DNA from: Catenuloplanes atrovinosus
GTDB taxonomy: Bacteria > Actinomycetota > Actinomycetes > Mycobacteriales > Micromonosporaceae
Assembly: GCF_031458235.1 (NCBI RefSeq)
Contig: NZ_JAVDYB010000001.1
Location: 8,519,001 to 8,583,000, forward strand
Reading direction: 5' to 3'
Length of the DNA stretch: 64,000 nt
A program made the translations under genes and the position numbers. The notes under the pieces are model-generated. The model did no database searches, was not told the origin of the DNA, and saw only the letters and a program-made list of their open reading frames with translations. Below are positions 59,552 through 64,000 of the stretch, one piece after another (the first letter of the stretch is position 1; the number at the start of each line of letters is the position of its first letter).

Positions 59552-60616
59552 TCAGTCGAAGATGGTGCGGATCAGGGTGTTGAGGGCGGTGGGGAAGATC
59601 TCTGCCGGGTTGATGGGGGCGTCGCCCATGGTGATGCCGGCGGTCATGGTCGTGGTGGCGTCGGGGGTGCTGTACATGAGGGCGCCGTAGCCGCCGGGGG
59701 CGCCGCCGTTGTGGTGGTGGACGGTGCGGTGGCCGAGGTCCTGGACGAAGATGCCGAGGCCGTAGCCGAGCGGGCCGGTGGGGGTGAGCATCTCGGCCAG
59801 CAGCTGGGCGGGGAGCAGGTCGCCGCGGTGCAGGGCGGTGAAGAACGTCTGCAGGTCCCGGGTGGTCGAGATCATGCCGCCGGCGGCGGGGAGCATGGAG
59901 AGGTTCTGGCGGGACACGTCGGTGACGGTCCAGTCGTCGCCGTCCTGGTAGCGGTAGTAGCCGTGCGCGTACGGATCGGGCAGGTCCGTGATCTCGCCGG
60001 CCAGGACGGTGTCGCGGAGGCCGAGCGGGCGCAGGATGCGGCGGGCCAGCTGGTTGCCGTACGTGTCGCCGGTCAGCCGCTCGATCAGCAGCGCGGCCAC
60101 GGTGTAGTTGGTGTTCGAGTAGCTCCAGTCCGTGCCCGGCGCGAACCGCGCCGGCTTGGACAGTGCCAGTGCCACCAGCTCCTCGGGCCGGTAGGACCGC
60201 AGGCGGGTCTCCACCCACTCGCGGCCGGTGGCGGGGATGCCGGGGACGAACGTGCCGTCGGCGTAGTACTCGCCGGTGTAGTTGAACAGGCCGCTGGTGT
60301 GCTGGAGCAGCATCCGCGCGGTGATGCGGCCGTCCAGGTCGAGGGTCGGCAGATGGCCGGCGATCGGCGCGTCCAGGTCGATCAGGCCCTCGGCGCACAG
60401 GTGCAGGACGGCCGTGGCGGTGAAGGTCTTGACGACGCTGCCGGCCCAGAAGTGGCCGTCGATCGGCGGCGGGCCGGGCTCGCCGAGCGCGCGGACACCG
60501 GCGCTGCCGGCCCACTCGCCCCGCTCGTCGCGGACGCGCAGGTGCAGCCCGGCGAAGCCGGCGTCGACGAACGTCTCGACGGCCCGCTGCAGGTCCGGCC
60601 GGTCACGGTAGGTCAT
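59552..60616 (-). CDS. serine hydrolase, beta-lactamase / class C (AmpC/PBP4-like) family
   Basis: 354 aa. SxxK motif S60-VV-K63, second motif YSN (in WSYSNTNYT) and third motif HNG (HHNGGAPGG). No signal peptide, so probably cytosolic; such enzymes act as esterases or D-aminopeptidases as often as on beta-lactams. Start ATG 60616 with AAGGAG; an upstream in-frame GTG overlaps the DUF4097 gene. Second gene of an operon after DUF4097. Confidence 0.87.
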   Translation of the reverse strand: MTYRDRPDLQRAVETFVDAGFAGLHLRVRDERGEWAGSAGVRALGEPGPPPIDGHFWAGSVVKTFTATAVLHLCAEGLIDLDAPIAGHLPTLDLDGRITARMLLQHTSGLFNYTGEYYADGTFVPGIPATGREWVETRLRSYRPEELVALALSKPARFAPGTDWSYSNTNYTVAALLIERLTGDTYGNQLARRILRPLGLRDTVLAGEITDLPDPYAHGYYRYQDGDDWTVTDVSRQNLSMLPAAGGMISTTRDLQTFFTALHRGDLLPAQLLAEMLTPTGPLGYGLGIFVQDLGHRTVHHHNGGAPGGYGALMYSTPDATTTMTAGITMGDAPINPAEIFPTALNTLIRTIFD

Positions 60617-60639
60617 GTCGGTGCTCCTTGTCGGGGTGG

Positions 60640-61302
60640 TCACAGGCCGCGGGCGGTGATGTCGCCGTACGCGGTGGTGGCGTGGATGGCGAGCGCGGCG
60701 CCGGCGCCGCGGGTGTTGCGGAGCGAGTTGTGCACGCGGCCGTGGCCGGTGCCGGCGTCGAGGGAGGCGTCGCGGGCGGAGCCGATGGAGATGTCGCCGT
60801 GCTCGGTGCGGAGCGTGACGGTGCCGGTGACGGCCTCGGCGACGCGCAGGTCACCCCGCCGGGTGGTGATCGCCGCGGGCCCGCCGAGCCGGCCGACCGT
60901 GACGTCGCCGGCCTGCACGGACAGCCGCGCGCCCGCGGTCTCGTCGAGCGTGACCGTGCCGTGCGCGCCGTCGAACACGACGTCGCCGAGCCGGCCCACG
61001 CCGCGGAATTCGGCGCTGGCCGTCGTCGCCTCGACCCGGGAGCCGGCGGGCAGCCGCACCGTCACCTCGACGGAGCCGGTGGCGCCGAGCAGCCCGGCCG
61101 GCTTCGGCGCCGCGATCCGCAGGACGCCGTCGTCGTAGGCGACCTCGACGCGCTGCGCGGCCGTGACGTCGCGGGCCCGGGCGGCGTCCGCCGGCCGGAC
61201 CTCGACGGTGGTGTCGGCGCGGTCGGCGGCGATCAGGCTGATCCGTCCGGCGGGAATGTCCAGGACGGCGGAGACGGGCGCGGGGGTGGCGTACGTGTGC
61301 AT
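60640..61302 (-). CDS. DUF4097-family beta-helix protein
   Basis: 220 aa. ATG 61302 with GAAGGAG. Repeating beta-strand pattern with alternating small residues (GDVTVGRLGGPAAITTRRGDLRVAEA, broken here; RTEHGDISIGSA) typical of DUF4097/DUF4098 adhesin-like beta-helix proteins. No signal peptide or catalytic motif. Co-transcribed with the serine hydrolase downstream, and divergent from a GbsR/MarR-like regulator that probably controls both. Confidence 0.82.
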   Translation of the reverse strand: MHTYATPAPVSAVLDIPAGRISLIAADRADTTVEVRPADAARARDVTAAQRVEVAYDDGVLRIAAPKPAGLLGATGSVEVTVRLPAGSRVEATTASAEFRGVGRLGDVVFDGAHGTVTLDETAGARLSVQAGDVTVGRLGGPAAITTRRGDLRVAEAVTGTVTLRTEHGDISIGSARDASLDAGTGHGRVHNSLRNTRGAGAALAIHATTAYGDITARGL

Positions 61303-61406
61303 CGTGAGGCTCCTTCGATCAGCTCTTTCCGACACCGGAAACGCTACGTTGCTTTTCGATCCAAGGAAACACGTTCTTTGCGCTGTTTGGGACTAGCAGC
61401 AGCTCA

Positions 61407-61433
61407 GCGGCCATTAATCATTGCAATGGCCGC
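61407..61433. promoter_or_regulatory. palindromic operator candidate in the divergent control region
   Basis: GCGGCCATT (61407-61415) and AATGGCCGC (61425-61433) are perfect 9-bp arms around a 9-base spacer. GCAGCAGCT flanks it on both sides (61396-61404, 61432-61440), and TTGCAATGG occurs within it and again near 61465. It lies between the DUF4097 and regulator starts. Confidence 0.5.
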
Positions 61434-61529
61434 AGCAGCTAATGCAACGTACCCACCGGGGGTGTTGCAATGGAAGGGTAGTGAACGCTATGGTGGCGGC
61501 TCACGGCGGGACGCGAGGAGGAGGTGGCG

Positions 61530-62270
61530 ATGCCGGGAGGCAGGCTCACCCCGCAGGAACGGCAGCAGATCGCGCTCGGACTGGCCGACGGCCTCGCCTA
61601 CGCGGAGATCGCCCGGCGCCTCGACCGTCCGACGTCGACCGTCACCCGGGAGGTCATGCGCAACGGCGGGCCCACGGCGTACCGTGCGGATCTGGCTCAT
61701 CACGCCACCGAGCGGCGCGCCCGGCGCCGGCGGACGGCCGCGGCCGGACCGGCCGGCGCGCCGCCGCAGCCGCACGGGCGCGACGCCGAGGCCGTGCGGG
61801 AGTACGAGGAGACGTTCGCCGCGGTCTTCATGCAGTCGGGGCTGCCCCGGATGACCGCCCGGACGCTCGCGGCGCTCTACACCGCGGACACCGGCAGCCT
61901 CACCGCGTCCGAGCTGGCCGCGCGGCTGCGGGTCAGCGCGGCGTCGGTCTCCAAGGCGGTCGCGCTGCTCGCCGGGCAGGGTCTCATCCGGCGGGAACGC
62001 GACGAGCGGCGCCGCGAGCGCTACGTGGTCGACGACGAACTGCTCTACCAGTCGACGATGGCCAGCGCCCGGTCCACCGCCCACCTCGGCGAGATCGCCC
62101 GGCAGGGCGTGAGCGTGCTCGGCGCGGGCACGCCGGCCGCCGCCCGGCTGGAGAACATCGCCCGCTTCGTCGACTTCGTCTCCGAGGGCATCGCCCGCGC
62201 CGCGAACCAGGCCCGCGAGATCCTGCGCAGCGGGCCCGGCCCGGACGGCGAGGTCACCGCGCCGGAGTGA
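61530..62270 (+). CDS. HTH regulator, GbsR/MarR-type with an IS30-like N-terminal HTH
   Basis: 246 aa. ATG 61530 with GAGGAGGAG; an in-frame GTG at 61524 is an alternative. N-terminal Tra8/IS30-like HTH (GGRLTPQERQQIALGLADGL, then EIARRLDRPTSTVTREVMRN), and a central winged helix (LTASELAARLRVSAASVSKAVALLAGQGLIRRERD, broken here) of GbsR/MarR type, followed by a helical C-terminus. Likely a repressor of the divergent DUF4097/hydrolase operon and perhaps the ABC exporter, whose gene converges and overlaps it by 17 bases. Confidence 0.83.
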   Translation: MPGGRLTPQERQQIALGLADGLAYAEIARRLDRPTSTVTREVMRNGGPTAYRADLAHHATERRARRRRTAAAGPAGAPPQPHGRDAEAVREYEETFAAVFMQSGLPRMTARTLAALYTADTGSLTASELAARLRVSAASVSKAVALLAGQGLIRRERDERRRERYVVDDELLYQSTMASARSTAHLGEIARQGVSVLGAGTPAAARLENIARFVDFVSEGIARAANQAREILRSGPGPDGEVTAPE

Positions 62271-63966
62271 GCGGACGCGGGGTGGCGATGCGCAGCGCCT
62301 CGACCAGGCGGCGGTAGAGGTCGTCGGTCTCCAGCAGCTGCGCGTGCGTGCCCTGGGCGCGCACCCGACCCGCCTCCAGCACCACGATCCGGTCCGCGTC
62401 GAGCACGGTGGAGAGGCGGTGCGCGATGGTGACGACCGCGCCGGTGCGGGACTGGGCGCGCACGCACTCCTGGAGCGCCTGTTCGGTGAGCGCGTCCAGT
62501 TGCGCGGTGGCCTCGTCGAGCAGCAGGACCTCGGGGGTACGGATGACGGCGCGGGCCAGTGCGACGCGCTGACGTTCGCCGCCGGAGAGCTCGGTGGCGG
62601 AGAGCGGCGTGTCCAGGCCCTGCGGGAGCGCGGCGACCCGCTCGGTGAGCCGGACCGCGGCCAGCGCGGCGGCCAGTTCCTCGTCGGTGGCGTCCGGGTG
62701 GGTGAAACGCAGGTTGTCCCGGATGGTGCCGGGAACCAGCGGCGTCTCCTGCTCGACGTACGCGAAGCGCGACCTGACCTGGTGCGATCCGTAGGGCACG
62801 CCGTCCAGCAGCAGGGTGCCGGAGGTGGGCTCGACGAAGCGCAGGACCAGCGAGAACAGCGTGGTCTTGCCGGCGCCGGACGGGCCCACCACCGCGGTGT
62901 GGCCCAGGCGAGGGATGGTCAGGTCGATCTCGTGCACGGCGTCCGGGCCGTCCGGCGCGTACCGGGCGGTGACCCGGCGCAGCTCCAGCACCGCGTCCGG
63001 CCGGGCGGAGTCCGGCGGCGGGCCGGTGAAGTCCTCGGTGGGCAACTCGTCGATCGTGCGCAGCCGGGCCGCGGCGGCCATCCCGGCCTGGAGCGTGGTC
63101 AGGTTCTGGGTGATCTCGGTGGCCGGGCCCATCAGCTGGAAGAGATACAGCAGGAACGCGATCAGGCTGGACACCTCCAGCAGGCCCAGCTCCACCCGCC
63201 AGGCGCCGAGGCCGAGGATCACGATGATCGCGAGCTGGATGCCGGTCCAGGAGACGGTCCACACCTTGGCCGCCTGGTGCGCGGCGTGCAGGCCGTGCCG
63301 GAACGCCTCCGAGGCGGCCGCCACGATCCGGCCGGACTGGCGCTCCTCCGCGCGGCTGGCCTTGACCGTCCGGATCGCGCGGATGCTGCCCTCCAGCGTG
63401 CCGCCCAGTTCGCCGATCGAGGCCTGCGCGGCCTCCTGCGCGCGGCCGATCGACGGCAGCAGCGTCACCATCACGGCGCCGACCAGCAGCACGGCCAGGA
63501 GCGTGCTGCCCAGCAGCACCGGGTCGAGCACGGCCATCAGCACCAGCGTGGCCAGGAAGCCGAGCACGTTCGTGACCAGGCTGACCACGCTGGCGGCCGC
63601 GTCGTGCAGCAGCGCCGGGTCGGAGGTGGCGCGGGTGACCAGCTCTCCGGTCGGGCGGCCGGTGAGCGCGCCGACCCGGGCCGCGAAGTAGCGGCGGACC
63701 ACGGAGACGCGCGCCTCGTAGACGATCCGCTCGGCCAGTGTGGCCATCATCATCCACTGCCGGAACGAGATCACGGTGCCGACCACGACCAGGCCCACCA
63801 GCACCGCGACCGGGCGGCCCGGGAAACCGCCGTCGCCGAGCGAGTCGATGATCTCCTTGGCGGCCAGCGGCGTGGCGAGCCCGGCCGCGCTTCCGAGCAG
63901 ACCCAGGACCAGACCGATCAGGAGGGTACGGCGGTGCGGGCGCAGATACCCGATTAAGACAGTCAT
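62254..63966 (-). CDS. ABC exporter half-transporter (permease-ATPase fusion, MsbA/LmrA type)
   Basis: 570 aa. Six transmembrane helices (about 1-300) followed by an ATPase domain: Walker A GPSGAGKTT, Q-loop YVEQETPLVPG, signature LSGGERQRVALARA, Walker B EVLLLDEATAQLD, and switch His in IAHRLS. Acts as a homodimeric exporter of lipophilic compounds; substrate unknown. ATG 63966 lies just downstream of a palindrome. The 3' end overlaps the convergent regulator by 17 bases. Confidence 0.9.
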   Translation of the reverse strand: MTVLIGYLRPHRRTLLIGLVLGLLGSAAGLATPLAAKEIIDSLGDGGFPGRPVAVLVGLVVVGTVISFRQWMMMATLAERIVYEARVSVVRRYFAARVGALTGRPTGELVTRATSDPALLHDAAASVVSLVTNVLGFLATLVLMAVLDPVLLGSTLLAVLLVGAVMVTLLPSIGRAQEAAQASIGELGGTLEGSIRAIRTVKASRAEERQSGRIVAAASEAFRHGLHAAHQAAKVWTVSWTGIQLAIIVILGLGAWRVELGLLEVSSLIAFLLYLFQLMGPATEITQNLTTLQAGMAAAARLRTIDELPTEDFTGPPPDSARPDAVLELRRVTARYAPDGPDAVHEIDLTIPRLGHTAVVGPSGAGKTTLFSLVLRFVEPTSGTLLLDGVPYGSHQVRSRFAYVEQETPLVPGTIRDNLRFTHPDATDEELAAALAAVRLTERVAALPQGLDTPLSATELSGGERQRVALARAVIRTPEVLLLDEATAQLDALTEQALQECVRAQSRTGAVVTIAHRLSTVLDADRIVVLEAGRVRAQGTHAQLLETDDLYRRLVEALRIATPRPLTPAR

Positions 63967-63976
63967 GTATCAGAGT

Positions 63977-63992
63977 GGAACACTCATGTTCC
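63977..63992. promoter_or_regulatory. palindrome upstream of the ABC exporter
   Basis: GGAACA-CTCA-TGTTCC, perfect 6-bp arms, 10 bases from the exporter ATG. A plausible repressor operator near the window edge; the promoter lies beyond it. Confidence 0.45.
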
Positions 63993-64000
63993 GTTCTGGT

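Overview
The window is chromosomal DNA of a very high-GC actinobacterium. I infer Micromonosporaceae (Actinoplanes/Catenuloplanes-like) from the gene content, the many GTG starts, the GTGA/ATGA gene overlaps, the leaderless-type starts with a TANNNT box 6-8 nt upstream, and family members such as DUF5679, the TOMM-leader-binding protein, DUF5753 regulators and UPF0182. The species is not proven. The backbone resembles, from memory, the adnAB - nudC - mrx1 - uvrD2 - whiB7 - ABC1 kinase - DUF2342 - PDZ/S16 - UPF0182 neighbourhood of mycobacteria (around Rv3193c-Rv3202c). This makes insertions stand out.

Left part (1-13.9 kb): start of a secreted protein, a secreted GH87-type alpha-1,3-glucanase, a Ser/Thr kinase, an MFS exporter, a secreted SGNH lipase, a heme oxygenase, a luciferase-like oxidoreductase, a stress-type sigma factor, a coiled-coil protein with a histidine-kinase-like H-box, and divergent dapD/dapE. 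dapE is frameshifted in a CG run. 13.9-31.1 kb: two LOG-family hydrolases, the adnA/adnB recombination helicase-nucleases, a TauE permease with an Rrf2 regulator and a sulfonate-type ABC transporter, two M16 peptidases and a NudC-like hydrolase.

31.1-34.06 kb is a low-information accessory stretch: tandem repeats, a small hypothetical protein and an XRE/DUF5753 regulator. It ends in the severed C-terminus of the mycoredoxin gene. 34.06-42.51 kb is the main discovery: an about 8.45-kb integrative element inserted inside the coding sequence of mycoredoxin (mrx1). Its right end supplies a substitute C-terminus, so a full-length hybrid mycoredoxin is still encoded. It carries a large serine integrase, a small serine resolvase with an inverted-repeat site, and a putative RiPP operon (SPASM radical SAM enzyme, 54-aa candidate precursor, APH-type kinase). 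Next to the operon lie a CxxC-type small protein, an HTH-phosphoribosyltransferase fusion and an inositol-monophosphatase-like enzyme. I recognise no described RiPP class matching this precursor.

Right part (42.5-64 kb): uvrD2; whiB7 with a long leader containing an upstream ORF and an intrinsic terminator (attenuation architecture); ABC1 kinase; an orphan TOMM-leader-binding-like protein; a cluster of DnaA boxes; DUF5679; a YgjP-like metallopeptidase; a 20-bp minisatellite; and a DUF559 protein whose 3' end is echoed by a degenerate array of about 173-205-bp repeats. These are followed by DUF2064-like, DUF2342, PDZ/S16 and UPF0182 genes, an initiator tRNA, a beta-lactamase-fold hydrolase/DUF4097 operon with a divergent GbsR/MarR-like regulator, and an ABC exporter.
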